Origin: Brevundimonas aveniformis DSM 17977
GTDB taxonomy: Bacteria; Pseudomonadota; Alphaproteobacteria; Caulobacterales; Caulobacteraceae
Assembly (NCBI RefSeq): GCF_000428765.1
Contig: NZ_AUAO01000003.1
Location: 310,001-374,000 of the forward strand
Reading direction: 5' to 3'
DNA length: 64,000 bases
Shown here piece by piece: positions 54,281 through 63,185 of the stretch. Under the pieces are notes generated by a model. That model searched no databases. It was not told where the DNA came from and saw nothing but the letters and a program-made list of their open reading frames with translations. The number at the start of each line of letters is the position of its first letter. Position 1 is the first letter of the stretch. The position numbers were made by a program, and so were the translations under genes.

Positions 54281-55636
54281 ATGAGCGATCCGGCCCCTCC
54301 CGCCGCTGAGCGGCGTTCGAACTGGACCCTGGCGGCCTTTGCGGCCAGTTGCCTTCCCTATGCGGCTCTGGGCCTCCCCGTCTATGTGACCCTGCCGGAG
54401 TTCTACGCCAGCCACGTCGGCGTGCCTCTGGCTGCCGTCAGCCTGGTGTTCCTGATCGTCCGACTGGCCGACATCGTGGTCGATCCCTTCCTCGGCATGG
54501 TGATCGACCGGACCTCCACAAAATGGGGGCGCTATCGCGTCTGGATGGCGGCGGGTGCGCCGATCCTGATGGGCTCAGTGGCCATGCTGTTCTTCGCCCG
54601 CGAAGGTGCGTCGGCGCTCTATCTGACGGCCTGGCTGGTCGTGATGTATCTCGGCTATTCCATCAGCCTGCTCAGCCAGATGAGCTGGGCTTCGGTCCTT
54701 TCGCCCGACTACGATCAGCGCAGCCGCATCTACGGCTGGTGGCAGGTCGCCAACATTATCGGGGTTCTGGCCGTCCTGGCGATACCCGCCGTCGTTCAGG
54801 GGATCATGGGCGGCACCTATATCGACGCCGTGCGCGCCCAGGGCTGGTTCATCATCGGCCTCTTGCCCGTCGCCCTGTTCTTCACCCTGCGCTTCACGCC
54901 CGAGCCGTTGAATGCGGCTCCGCCCCCGCACGGGGGCCTGAAGTCGACCCTGGCCCTGATCGCCAAGCCCGTCCTGCGTCGACTGCTCGTTTCCGACCTG
55001 CTGCTCGGCTGTGCGCGCGGCCTGATCGGCGTGCTGTTCTTCTATTTCTTTGAACAGGCGCGCGGCTTCGACCGCGAGCAGACCTCGATCATGCTGCTGG
55101 TCTATTTCGTCGCCGGTCTGGTCGGTGCCCCGATCTGGGCGGTTCTGGCCACCCGCATCGGCAAGCACATGTCCCTGGCTGTCGCCTCGGTCTTCTTCGC
55201 CGTCAGCTTCGCCGCCGCCACCCTGCTGGTGCCGCCGGGTGCCTTCGGCCTGGCGCTCGGGGCCATCTTCTTCACCGGTCTGGCGTTCGGTTCCGGCGAC
55301 CTGTTGCTGCGCGCCATGATGGCCGATGCGTCCGACGTGGTCCGACTTGAGGACGATGCCGACAAGACGGGCCTGCTCTTCTCCATTCTCAATGCCACGT
55401 CGAAACTGGGATACGCCTTTTCGGTCGGGGCCTTCGCGGTGCTGGAATGGATGGGCTTCCAGGCCGAGACGGGAGCGGTGAACACCCCGCAGGTCATCGC
55501 CGGCCTGAGCTGGCTGTTCATCGCCGTTCCAGCGGTCCTGTTGTTGGCGACGGCATGGGTGGTGCGGCTTTATCCTCTGACGGAGGAACGTCATCTGGTC
55601 GTGCGTGAAGACCTCGCCCGCAGGGCGCTGCGATGA
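54281..55636 (+). CDS. MFS transporter of the GPH (sugar:cation symporter, MelB-like) family
   Basis: 451 residues with about twelve membrane helices. Typical N-terminal half: LPYAALGLPVYVTLPEFYAS, then RLADIVVDPFLGMVIDRTST followed by KWGRYRVWMAAGAPI, the loop 2-3 motif of MelB-type transporters; YLGYSISLLSQMSWASVLSP and DYDQRSRIYGWWQVANIIGV follow. C-terminal half: GDLLLRAMMADASDVVRLED. The substrate is not predictable. The stop overlaps the mazG start (ATGA), a neutral pairing. Confidence 0.86.
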   Translation: MSDPAPPAAERRSNWTLAAFAASCLPYAALGLPVYVTLPEFYASHVGVPLAAVSLVFLIVRLADIVVDPFLGMVIDRTSTKWGRYRVWMAAGAPILMGSVAMLFFAREGASALYLTAWLVVMYLGYSISLLSQMSWASVLSPDYDQRSRIYGWWQVANIIGVLAVLAIPAVVQGIMGGTYIDAVRAQGWFIIGLLPVALFFTLRFTPEPLNAAPPPHGGLKSTLALIAKPVLRRLLVSDLLLGCARGLIGVLFFYFFEQARGFDREQTSIMLLVYFVAGLVGAPIWAVLATRIGKHMSLAVASVFFAVSFAAATLLVPPGAFGLALGAIFFTGLAFGSGDLLLRAMMADASDVVRLEDDADKTGLLFSILNATSKLGYAFSVGAFAVLEWMGFQAETGAVNTPQVIAGLSWLFIAVPAVLLLATAWVVRLYPLTEERHLVVREDLARRALR

Positions 55637-56430
55637 GCGACCAGACCGATCGTCTCAACCGGATCATGGCCCGACTGCGCGATCCTGAAGGGGGCTGCCC
55701 GTGGGACACCGAACAGACCTTCGACACCATTGCCGCCTACACAATCGAGGAAGCCTATGAGGTCGCTGACGCCATTCAGCGGCGTGACTTTGCAGATCTC
55801 AAGAGCGAGCTAGGCGACCTGCTGTTCCAGGTCGTCTTCCATGCCCGCATGGCCGAAGAACGGGGGCTGTTTGTCTATGAGGACGTCGCCCGGGCCATGG
55901 GCGACAAACTCGAACGCCGTCATCCCCATGTCTTTGCCGATGAAGCTGCCAAGCCCGACGCATGGTCCCAGAAGGCCCGCTGGGAAGAGATCAAGGCCGA
56001 GGAACGCAAGGCCCGCGCTCAGCATGGCGTGCTGGACGATGTGCCGGTGGCCCTGCCCGCGCTGGCCCGCGCCGCCAAGCTGACCAAGCGCGCCGCCCGC
56101 GTCGGCTTTGACTGGCCCTCCACCGCCGAGGTCGTCGACAAGCTGGATGAGGAGGTCGCCGAACTGAAGGCTGAACTCGCCGCCGGCGACATCGAGAAGG
56201 CCGCCGAAGAACTGGGCGACCTCCTGTTCGTCATGGCCAATCTCGCCCGCAAACTCGGCGTCGAACCCGAAGACGCCCTGCGCGCCGCCAACGCCAAGTT
56301 CGTGCGCCGGTTCGCGTTCATCGAGGCCGAACTGGCGAGGGACGGGCGGACGCCGGAACAGTCGGATCTGGCAGAGATGGACGGCCTGTGGAACGCGGCC
56401 AAGGCTGCAGAGCGCGAGCCCGCAACATGA
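55633..56430 (+). CDS. mazG: Nucleoside triphosphate pyrophosphohydrolase MazG
   Basis: 265 residues, two MazG domains in tandem as in the E. coli enzyme. First domain: RLRDPEGGCPWDTEQTFDTI then EEAYEVADAIQRRDFADLKS and ELGDLLFQVVFHARMAEERG, with the EExxE and ExxD metal sites. Second: DKLDEEVAELKAELAAGDIE then EELGDLLFVMANLARKLGV. It clears non-canonical or damaged NTPs. Overlaps the MFS gene upstream and the DUF1643 gene downstream by four bases each. Confidence 0.96.
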   Translation: MSDQTDRLNRIMARLRDPEGGCPWDTEQTFDTIAAYTIEEAYEVADAIQRRDFADLKSELGDLLFQVVFHARMAEERGLFVYEDVARAMGDKLERRHPHVFADEAAKPDAWSQKARWEEIKAEERKARAQHGVLDDVPVALPALARAAKLTKRAARVGFDWPSTAEVVDKLDEEVAELKAELAAGDIEKAAEELGDLLFVMANLARKLGVEPEDALRAANAKFVRRFAFIEAELARDGRTPEQSDLAEMDGLWNAAKAAEREPAT

Positions 56431-56981
56431 GCGCCGACAGTCACGACCCCGGCGGCAAGGTGCGCCTCGCCCTGATGGACGGCGTCAAAGGCGATGCGAC
56501 CTTCAGCGACGACGGCCGCTATCGTCACCTCATGCGCCGCTGGCTCGGTGGGACCTTCCCCGACCGCTACATCCTGTTCATCGGCATGAACCCCTCCACC
56601 GCTGACGCCACGGTCAACGACCCCACGTGCGCGCGCGAATGGACCTTCGCCCAACGCGAAGGCTTTGACGCCATGGTCAAGGCCAATGTCGGCGACTACC
56701 GGGCCACCCATCCGAAGATGCTGCTTGAGCCGGGTGTCGTGGCGTCCTCGCCCGTCAATCTTGCGACCATCCGCCAGGCCGCCGCCGGGGCCGCCAGGGT
56801 GGTTCTGTGCCACGGCAAACTCAATCGCGCGCTGGTTCCGGCGGGGCGCGACCTGGTTCGGGCCCTGGGCGAGGACGGCATCGATATCTGGTGCTTCGGC
56901 GTCAATGCCGACAACAGCCCCAAACATCCGCTCTATCTGCGAGGCGACACGCCGCTGGTCCGGTGGAGACCGAGCGTCTAG
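56427..56981 (+). CDS. DUF1643 domain protein
   Basis: 184 residues from ATG 56427 overlapping the mazG stop (ATGA). DUF1643 marks: [20 protein letters not shown] near residue 50 and the C-terminal [14 protein letters not shown]. The middle contains [20 protein letters not shown], predicted alpha/beta. No biochemical role is known to me. Fusion by overlap to mazG suggests co-translation; a nucleotide-related function is only a guess. Convergent with hflX (four-base overlap). Confidence 0.85.
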   Translation: MSADSHDPGGKVRLALMDGVKGDATFSDDGRYRHLMRRWLGGTFPDRYILFIGMNPSTADATVNDPTCAREWTFAQREGFDAMVKANVGDYRATHPKMLLEPGVVASSPVNLATIRQAAAGAARVVLCHGKLNRALVPAGRDLVRALGEDGIDIWCFGVNADNSPKHPLYLRGDTPLVRWRPSV

Positions 56982-58270
56982 CCAATCATCCGCTCAAACC
57001 GCCCCAGCGCCGCCGTGTGCAGGCGCACCTTGACCCGCACCCGGCCCTCGTCGTCCGCCTCGCGGCTGAGCACGCGGCCGTTCTGATAGAGCCAGGCCAG
57101 CGCCTCTCCCTGCGACGGGTCCAGCGTCAGCTCGATTTCCGGCTCATCGTCGATTAGGGCGGCGATACGTTCGCGCAAGGCTTCAACGCCATCGCCCGTC
57201 ACCGCCGACACCGCCACGGCCCGGCCATCGGTGTTCAGCGCCCGCGCCACCGTCAGGCCGCGCTCGTCGGCGTCCACCAGGTCGATCTTGTTCCAGACCT
57301 CAAGGATCCGGCGCGGCTTGCCCTCGGCCTCAGGGATGCGTTCCAGCACCGCCTCGACGTCGCGGGCCTGGGCGGCGCTGTCGGGGGACGCGATATCGCG
57401 CACATGCAGGATCAGGTCAGCCTCGGCCACCTCCTCCAGCGTGGCGCGGAACGCCTCGACCAGTTCGTGCGGCAGGTCAGAGATAAAGCCCACCGTGTCC
57501 GAAATGATCGCCGGCCGGCCATGCGGCAACTGGATCGTTCTCTGGGTCGTGTCCAGGGTCGCGAACAACAGGTCCTTGGCCATCACCTCGGCGCCCGTCA
57601 GCCGGTTGAACAGCGTCGATTTGCCGGCGTTGGTATAGCCGACCAGCGCCACCGTCGGATGCGGAACCTTGCTGCGCGCCTTGCGATGCAGACCGCGCGT
57701 GCGCCGCACTTCTTCCAGGTCCGCCTTCAGCTTGACGATCCGGTCGGCGATGATCCGCCGGTCCAGCTCGATCTGGGTTTCGCCCGGACCGCCGGTCTTG
57801 CCCAGTCCGCCGCGCTGGCGCTCCAGGTGGGTCCAGGTGCGCACCAGTCGCGACCGCTCATAGTCCAGCCGTGCCAGTTCGACCTGCAGCTTGCCTTCGG
57901 CGGTGCGGGCGCGCCGGGCGAAAATCTCGAGGATCAGCCCCGTCCGGTCGATGACCTTGGCCTCCCAGGCCTTCTCCAGATTGCGCTGCTGGATCGGCGT
58001 CAGGCTGTCGTCCACGACCACCACATCGGCCTCGACCGCGTGACGCAGAGCCAGGATTTCATCGACTTTGCCGCGTCCGAACAAGGTGGCCGGCGTCACC
58101 TTGCGGATACGGGCAACCTCGGCGGCGCGGACCTCAAGGTCCAGGGCCGCGGCCAGGCCGATCGCCTCTTCGAGGCGGACGTCCGGATCACGATCGGAGC
58201 CGTGCCGCTCCGGATGAATGACGAGCGCCGAGACGACCGGCGGGGCGTGATCAACGAGGGGCTTGCTCAC
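56978..58270 (-). CDS. hflX: GTPase HflX
   Basis: 430 residues. The HflX N-terminal domain ([19 protein letters not shown] and [20 protein letters not shown] then [19 protein letters not shown]) is followed by the G domain: [16 protein letters not shown] (G1), [20 protein letters not shown] (G3 region), and VWNKIDLVD (G4). It splits stalled or heat-damaged ribosomes. Start is GTG 58270 overlapping the hfq stop (GTGA); hfq-hflX is a conserved pair. Confidence 0.97.
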   Translation of the reverse strand: MSKPLVDHAPPVVSALVIHPERHGSDRDPDVRLEEAIGLAAALDLEVRAAEVARIRKVTPATLFGRGKVDEILALRHAVEADVVVVDDSLTPIQQRNLEKAWEAKVIDRTGLILEIFARRARTAEGKLQVELARLDYERSRLVRTWTHLERQRGGLGKTGGPGETQIELDRRIIADRIVKLKADLEEVRRTRGLHRKARSKVPHPTVALVGYTNAGKSTLFNRLTGAEVMAKDLLFATLDTTQRTIQLPHGRPAIISDTVGFISDLPHELVEAFRATLEEVAEADLILHVRDIASPDSAAQARDVEAVLERIPEAEGKPRRILEVWNKIDLVDADERGLTVARALNTDGRAVAVSAVTGDGVEALRERIAALIDDEPEIELTLDPSQGEALAWLYQNGRVLSREADDEGRVRVKVRLHTAALGRFERMIG

Positions 58271-58518
58271 GCATCCCCATCGTCGACTTCGGGCTCAAAC
58301 AGTTGCACCGGTGCCGATGGCATGATGGTCGAGATCGCGTGCTTGTAGACCAGTTGGCTGGTCCCATCGCGGCGCAGCAGCACGCAAAAATTGTCGAACC
58401 AGGTCACGACCCCCTGCAGTTTGACGCCATTGACCAGAAAGATGGTCAGCGGCGTGCGGGTCTTGCGGACGCTATTGAGAAAGGTGTCCTGCAGGTTCTG
58501 CTTCTTGTCGCCGGACAT
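58267..58518 (-). CDS. hfq: RNA chaperone Hfq
   Basis: 83 residues from ATG 58518 ([15 protein letters not shown]), with GGAGA upstream; an earlier in-frame ATG at 58533 would include the ribosome site in the coding region. Sm1 motif: [20 protein letters not shown]; Sm2: [12 protein letters not shown] short acidic C-terminus (EPEVDDGDA) as in alphaproteobacteria. Binds sRNAs and mRNAs as a hexamer. Confidence 0.97.
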   Translation of the reverse strand: MSGDKKQNLQDTFLNSVRKTRTPLTIFLVNGVKLQGVVTWFDNFCVLLRRDGTSQLVYKHAISTIMPSAPVQLFEPEVDDGDA

Positions 58519-58606
58519 ATCGGCTGTCTCCATGGATTGAGGCGAAACACCCGCCCACACACACAAGCCCTCAAGCTAGGGGCTCTGATGCCGTGGGGCA
58601 ATGCCC

Positions 58607-59470
58607 CTAGATCGCCGCTTGCTCTGCCCGCTGCAGATAGAGTTCACGAAGACGTTGGGCCACCGGCCCTGGTTTGCCGTTCCCGATGGCGACCCTGTCG
58701 ATGGCAACCACCGGCGTCGCGAACCCCGAGGCGTTGGTGTAAAAGGCTTCGCGGGCCCGTTTGACCTCATCAGGCGTGAAGCCGCGTTCCTCCAGCTTGA
58801 GCCCCTGCTCTGCAGCAATCGTCAGGATCGCCGCCCGGGTGATGCCGTGCAGGATGTTGGCCTGGGTATCGCGGGTGCGAATGACGCCGTCCTGATCCAC
58901 GATCCAGGCATTGGAAGCCGTGCCCTCTGTGATCGTGCCCATATCGTCGACCAGCCAGGCGTCGGCCGCCCCCGCCTCGATGGCGTCCTGCTTGGCCAGA
59001 ATGTTGGGCAGAAGCCCCACCGTCTTGATGTCACAGCGCCCCCACCGAATATCAGGGCGCGTCACCACCGAAATGCCGCGAGCAGCCCCGGCCTCCTGTT
59101 TTGCCCGATCCACTGACTTCGCAGTCACGACCACGGAGGGCGGCACGTCTGCCGAAGGAAAGGCGTGATCCCGCGCCGCCGTGCCGCGGCTGATCTGAAG
59201 ATAGACCAGACCGTCTCGCACTCGATTGCGGCGAACCGTCTCGCGCAGAACATGGGTCAGCGCCGCTCGGCTCATCGGGCGGGTGATATGCAGGGCGTCC
59301 AGGCTGCGTTCGAGCCGCGCCATATGTCCTTCGTAGTCCATCAGCCGGCCGTCAGAGACGCCCCACACCTCATAGACGGCATCCGCGAACTGATAGCCCC
59401 GATCCTCGATGTGCACGGCGGCATCTGCCTTGGGGCCATAGCGGCCGTTGACGTAGGCGACCCGCGACAT
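58607..59470 (-). CDS. dat: D-amino-acid transaminase (class IV aminotransferase)
   Basis: 287 residues of fold-type IV PLP enzymes. MSRVAYVNGRYGPKADAAVH then EDRGYQFADAVYEVWGV begin it; the D-transaminase mark LQISRGTAARDHAFP is at about 91-105; the PLP Lys is Lys149 in RCDIKTVGLLPNILAKQDAI; and EGTASNAWIVDQDG follows. Supplies D-alanine/D-glutamate type amino acids for the cell wall. It starts right after ntrX stops being translated (no gap with ntrX), between ntrX and hfq. Confidence 0.93.
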   Translation of the reverse strand: MSRVAYVNGRYGPKADAAVHIEDRGYQFADAVYEVWGVSDGRLMDYEGHMARLERSLDALHITRPMSRAALTHVLRETVRRNRVRDGLVYLQISRGTAARDHAFPSADVPPSVVVTAKSVDRAKQEAGAARGISVVTRPDIRWGRCDIKTVGLLPNILAKQDAIEAGAADAWLVDDMGTITEGTASNAWIVDQDGVIRTRDTQANILHGITRAAILTIAAEQGLKLEERGFTPDEVKRAREAFYTNASGFATPVVAIDRVAIGNGKPGPVAQRLRELYLQRAEQAAI

Positions 59471-60889
59471 TCAGACCTCGTCGCCCTCAACGTCGTCCTC
59501 TTCGCCACCACGCGAAGGGGCAACGCCCAATGACTTGAGCTTCCGGTGAAGCGCCGATCGCTCCATCCCGATAAAGGCAGCCGTTCGGGAAATGTTGCCA
59601 CCGAACCGAAGGATCTGAGCCGAAAGATACTCCCGTTCAAAGACCTCGCGCGCTTCTCTGAGCGGCAGCGCGATGATCCGTTCCGGCCCCATCGAGCCCG
59701 CCTGACCGGCCTGAGCCACCTCCTGCGGCAACATTTCCGCGGTAATCGGCTCGGACGGATCACCCGTCGCCAGGATCAGCAGCCGCTCGATGTTGTTGCG
59801 AAGCTGGCGGACATTTCCGGGCCAGTCGTGCACCTGCAGTGTGGCCATGGCGTCATCGCCAAGCCGACGCTGCGGCATGCCCTGGGCCACCGCGATGGTC
59901 GAGATGAAATGTTCGACCAACTCGGGAATGTCCTCGCGCCGCTCCGCCAGACCCGGCGTGCGAATGGGCACAACGTTCAGCCGGTGGAACAGGTCCTCTC
60001 GGAAACGTCCTTCGAGGATCTCGTTCTGGGGCTCCTTTGAGGTCGAAGACACGACCCGCACATCGACCTGGACGTCCTTATCCCCCCCGACGCGGCGGAA
60101 CCGTTGCTCCACCAGCACCCTAAGAATCCGGCTCTGGCTTTCCAGCGGCATATCGATGACCTCATCGATATAGAGCGTGCCGCCATGGGCGCGCTCAAAG
60201 ACGCCGATCTTGCGCGGACGCCCGCCTTCACCCTCCTCGCCGAACAGTTCGATATCCAGCCGCTCCGGGTTCATCCCGGCAGCCGAGATGGCGACGAACT
60301 CGCCCTTGGCCCGGGCGCTGGCGTCGTGGATCAGCCGTGCCACCAATTCCTTGCCCGAGCCGGGGGGGCCTGAAACCAGGATACGACTGTTCGCCGGCGC
60401 GACCTTGGCGACGGTGGCACGCAGCTGTTGAGCCACGGGCGACTTGCCGATCAGACCGTCCGGCACAAAGGCGCGCACCCGTAGCATCCGGTTTTCGCGT
60501 TTCAGGGTGGCCTGTTCGAGCGCGCGCTCGACCACAACCAGCAGGCGGTCGGACTTGAAGGGCTTTTCAATGAAATCGTAGGCCCCGCGTTTGAGCGCAC
60601 TGACCGCCGTTTCGATATTGCCGTGACCCGAAATCATGATCACCGGCAGGTCGCCATCCAGTTCCTTGACCAGATCGAGCAGTTCCAACCCATCAATACC
60701 CCCGCCCTGCATCCAGATGTCGAGCACCAGGAGGGTCGGCTTTCTCGCACGGATAGCCTCCATCGCCTGGTCGGCGTTCGAGGCCGTACGAACGGCATAG
60801 CCTTCATCCTCAAGCAGGCCCGAGACGAGGTCACGAATATCGGCCTCGTCGTCGACAACCAGTACGTCGGCATTGTTCTTGGCGGTCAT
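59471..60889 (-). CDS. ntrX: Response regulator NtrX (AAA+, Fis-type HTH)
   Basis: 472 residues from ATG 60889, one base after the ntrY stop. Receiver domain (ADVLVVDDEADIRDLVSGLL, phospho-Asp in LLVLDIWMQGGG near 54, Lys in FIEKPFKSDR), AAA+ domain with Walker A GPPGSGKELVARLIHDA near 165 and Walker B GGTLYIDEVIDMPLES, and a C-terminal Fis helix-turn-helix (ISRTAAFIGMERSALHRKLK). The GAFTGA loop needed to contact sigma-54 is absent: the stretch ELFGEEGEGGRPRKIGVFER replaces it. So it probably acts without sigma-54, as I recall for Caulobacter NtrX. Confidence 0.95.
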   Translation of the reverse strand: MTAKNNADVLVVDDEADIRDLVSGLLEDEGYAVRTASNADQAMEAIRARKPTLLVLDIWMQGGGIDGLELLDLVKELDGDLPVIMISGHGNIETAVSALKRGAYDFIEKPFKSDRLLVVVERALEQATLKRENRMLRVRAFVPDGLIGKSPVAQQLRATVAKVAPANSRILVSGPPGSGKELVARLIHDASARAKGEFVAISAAGMNPERLDIELFGEEGEGGRPRKIGVFERAHGGTLYIDEVIDMPLESQSRILRVLVEQRFRRVGGDKDVQVDVRVVSSTSKEPQNEILEGRFREDLFHRLNVVPIRTPGLAERREDIPELVEHFISTIAVAQGMPQRRLGDDAMATLQVHDWPGNVRQLRNNIERLLILATGDPSEPITAEMLPQEVAQAGQAGSMGPERIIALPLREAREVFEREYLSAQILRFGGNISRTAAFIGMERSALHRKLKSLGVAPSRGGEEDDVEGDEV

Positions 60890-60890
60890 A

Positions 60891-63128
60891 TCACTCAGCC
60901 TCATCCGGGGTTTGGGGCACGGGCTTGATGGTTCTCGGGAAGACCAGGCACACACGGGCACCTGTCAGGTCGACGGCATCGGCCAGGATCAGTTCCCCGC
61001 CATGCTCTTCAGCAATACGCTTGACGATAGCCAGACCAAGGCCGGTGCCCTTCTCGCGATTGGTCACATAGGGCTCGATGAGACGATCCCGATCACGAGC
61101 GGGAAGTCCGATGCCATCGTCCTCGACGACATAGACGACGTAATCGTCACTCACTTCGATCGAAGCGCGCAGTCGTCCGGGGCTTGTCGGGTCAATCGCC
61201 TTGCGAGCCATGACCGACTCGGCCCCGTTCTTGAGGATGTTGGTCAGCGCCTGACCAATCATTCGTCCATCACAGATCAGCCGGATCGCCTCGCCGGGCT
61301 CCTCCAGCTCGACCACGACATCGGGCGAGCCGACGCGGCGAGCAAAAACGGCTTCCCGCAAAAGCTCAACAGCATCTTCATCGGCGAACTTGGGGGCCGG
61401 CATGCGGGCAAATGAGGAGAACTCATCGACCATACGGCCAATGTCCTCGACCTGCCGGATGATGGTGTCGGTGCACCGGTCGAACGTCTCCACATCCTCT
61501 TCGACCTGCGAACGGTACTTTCGGCGCAGGCGCTCGGCCGACAGCTGGATTGGCGTCAATGGATTCTTGATCTCATGGGCAATGCGGCGCGCAACGTCAC
61601 GCCAGGCGGCGTTGCGCTGGGCGGTCATCAACCGGGTAATGTCGTCAAACGTCAGCACGACCTCGCCGCCAGCGCCACCTGACGTTCGGACTCTGAGGCG
61701 CCGGGTTTCGGATTCCCGCGACACGTCAATGTCGTGCTCGGCCCCCTCGCCCTCATGAATGAGCGATGCCAGCTCGGGAGCAATCTTGCGGATGGGCTGA
61801 CCGACAACCCCCTGATCATCAAGGTCCAGCAGGCGCACGGCCTGATCGTTGATGGCCGACACACGCCCTTTGCGGTCCAGCCCGATGACTCCCGCCGACA
61901 CCCCCGACAGGACCGTTTCGATAAATTGGGATCGGTTCTGAGCTTCGGTTGACGCCGCTTTCAGCGCCGTTTGCTGAGCATCCAGATCCTCCGTCATCTT
62001 GTTGAAGGCCCGAGACAGGACGGCGATCTCACCAGGATCAGTTTCGGAGTCCACGCGTGCTGTCAGATCGCCCGAGGCGACCCGGTGCGCCGCCTTCACC
62101 AGGCGCCCGACCGGGGCCGAAATCGTCGAGGCGGCCGACAGGCCTAGCCAGATCGCGCCGACCAGCACCAGGAGCGCCGTTTCAAAATAGGCCAGCAAGA
62201 AGGTGAACTGAAGTTGGCTACGAGTCGCCTCGGCTTCGCGGTAGGAGGCTATCGCCCGCGCGCCCTCTCGCAGGCCGAGCAGCGTGCCTTCCGGCAAAGG
62301 CTTCAACACATAGAGGTAGGCATCACCGTAGTCGTCCAGCGGATACAGGGCGCGGATGACATCCGGATTCTCGGTTGCCGCCACAGGAACAACCTCGCCG
62401 GCAGCGGCCAGCGCAAGATCGTTGGCGGGTGGAGCCAGAAACGGCGGTGCCCCGCTCTGCTCGCCGCGTGCCAGAATCTGCCCGTCACCGTCCAGGACAT
62501 AGATGGCCGGATAGCCGAAGAACTCACCGATCCCGACAAGGGCGGCCCCAAATCGCAAGCGGTCCTGGAAGATGCCGCGTACGGCTGACAACTCGCGCGC
62601 CATGGTCGCCAGGTCATTTTCCATTTCCTCGCTGACGTCGCGGACATAGCCACGTCCAATATCGGCACTGTTTTCAACCGCGGCCCTGACATTTGAGCTG
62701 AACCAGCCCTCGACCCCCCGGTTCACCAGCACGCCGAACACGACGGCCACCAGCACGGCGGGAACCACGGCCACGGCCGAGAAATACGTCACGAACCTCA
62801 GGTGCAATCGCGCACCGACATCGTCGGCCTGCTCGCGGACAAGCGCCAGAACTCGTATGCCGACCGCCACGGCCAGGGCAACGATCAGCAAGAGATTGAA
62901 CAGCAGAACGATGAGAATAGGTCGGCTGGCCGAGACGATGGCTCCGGCCTCTCCCGTTGCCGGGGCTGAGGCCACCAACCAGACGCCCACCGCCGTTACC
63001 ACGACAGCCAGCCCGTAAACGCCCCCGAAAACGTAGCGCGCCCGCGAACCGGTCAACCATCCGAGGATACGCGCCGTCCAACCCGGAGGCGGACTGTCAG
63101 GCTCGGACTGCAAGGTGACCGATGGCAT
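60891..63128 (-). CDS. ntrY: Sensor histidine kinase NtrY
   Basis: 745 residues from ATG 63128 (GGCGAAGGG upstream; a TTG at 63164 has no ribosome site). Several membrane segments (YVFGGVYGLAVVVTAVGVWL, then PILIVLLFNLLLIVALAVAV) with a large periplasmic loop between residues about 140 and 300, a HAMP domain near 320, PAS domain near 385, His-box RDVARRIAHEIKNPLTPIQL near 500 with the phospho-His in AHEIKNP, and ATPase boxes VYVVEDDGIGLPARDRDRLI and EKGTGLGLAIVKRIAEEHGG. Partner of NtrX. Follows the dusB stop by 57 bases; ntrB-ntrC are absent between them. Confidence 0.95.
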   Translation of the reverse strand: MPSVTLQSEPDSPPPGWTARILGWLTGSRARYVFGGVYGLAVVVTAVGVWLVASAPATGEAGAIVSASRPILIVLLFNLLLIVALAVAVGIRVLALVREQADDVGARLHLRFVTYFSAVAVVPAVLVAVVFGVLVNRGVEGWFSSNVRAAVENSADIGRGYVRDVSEEMENDLATMARELSAVRGIFQDRLRFGAALVGIGEFFGYPAIYVLDGDGQILARGEQSGAPPFLAPPANDLALAAAGEVVPVAATENPDVIRALYPLDDYGDAYLYVLKPLPEGTLLGLREGARAIASYREAEATRSQLQFTFLLAYFETALLVLVGAIWLGLSAASTISAPVGRLVKAAHRVASGDLTARVDSETDPGEIAVLSRAFNKMTEDLDAQQTALKAASTEAQNRSQFIETVLSGVSAGVIGLDRKGRVSAINDQAVRLLDLDDQGVVGQPIRKIAPELASLIHEGEGAEHDIDVSRESETRRLRVRTSGGAGGEVVLTFDDITRLMTAQRNAAWRDVARRIAHEIKNPLTPIQLSAERLRRKYRSQVEEDVETFDRCTDTIIRQVEDIGRMVDEFSSFARMPAPKFADEDAVELLREAVFARRVGSPDVVVELEEPGEAIRLICDGRMIGQALTNILKNGAESVMARKAIDPTSPGRLRASIEVSDDYVVYVVEDDGIGLPARDRDRLIEPYVTNREKGTGLGLAIVKRIAEEHGGELILADAVDLTGARVCLVFPRTIKPVPQTPDEAE

Positions 63129-63185
63129 CCCTTCGCCTATGGCCCGACTGTGCTCAATATTCAACAGTATTGTGGCTTGGATGCT

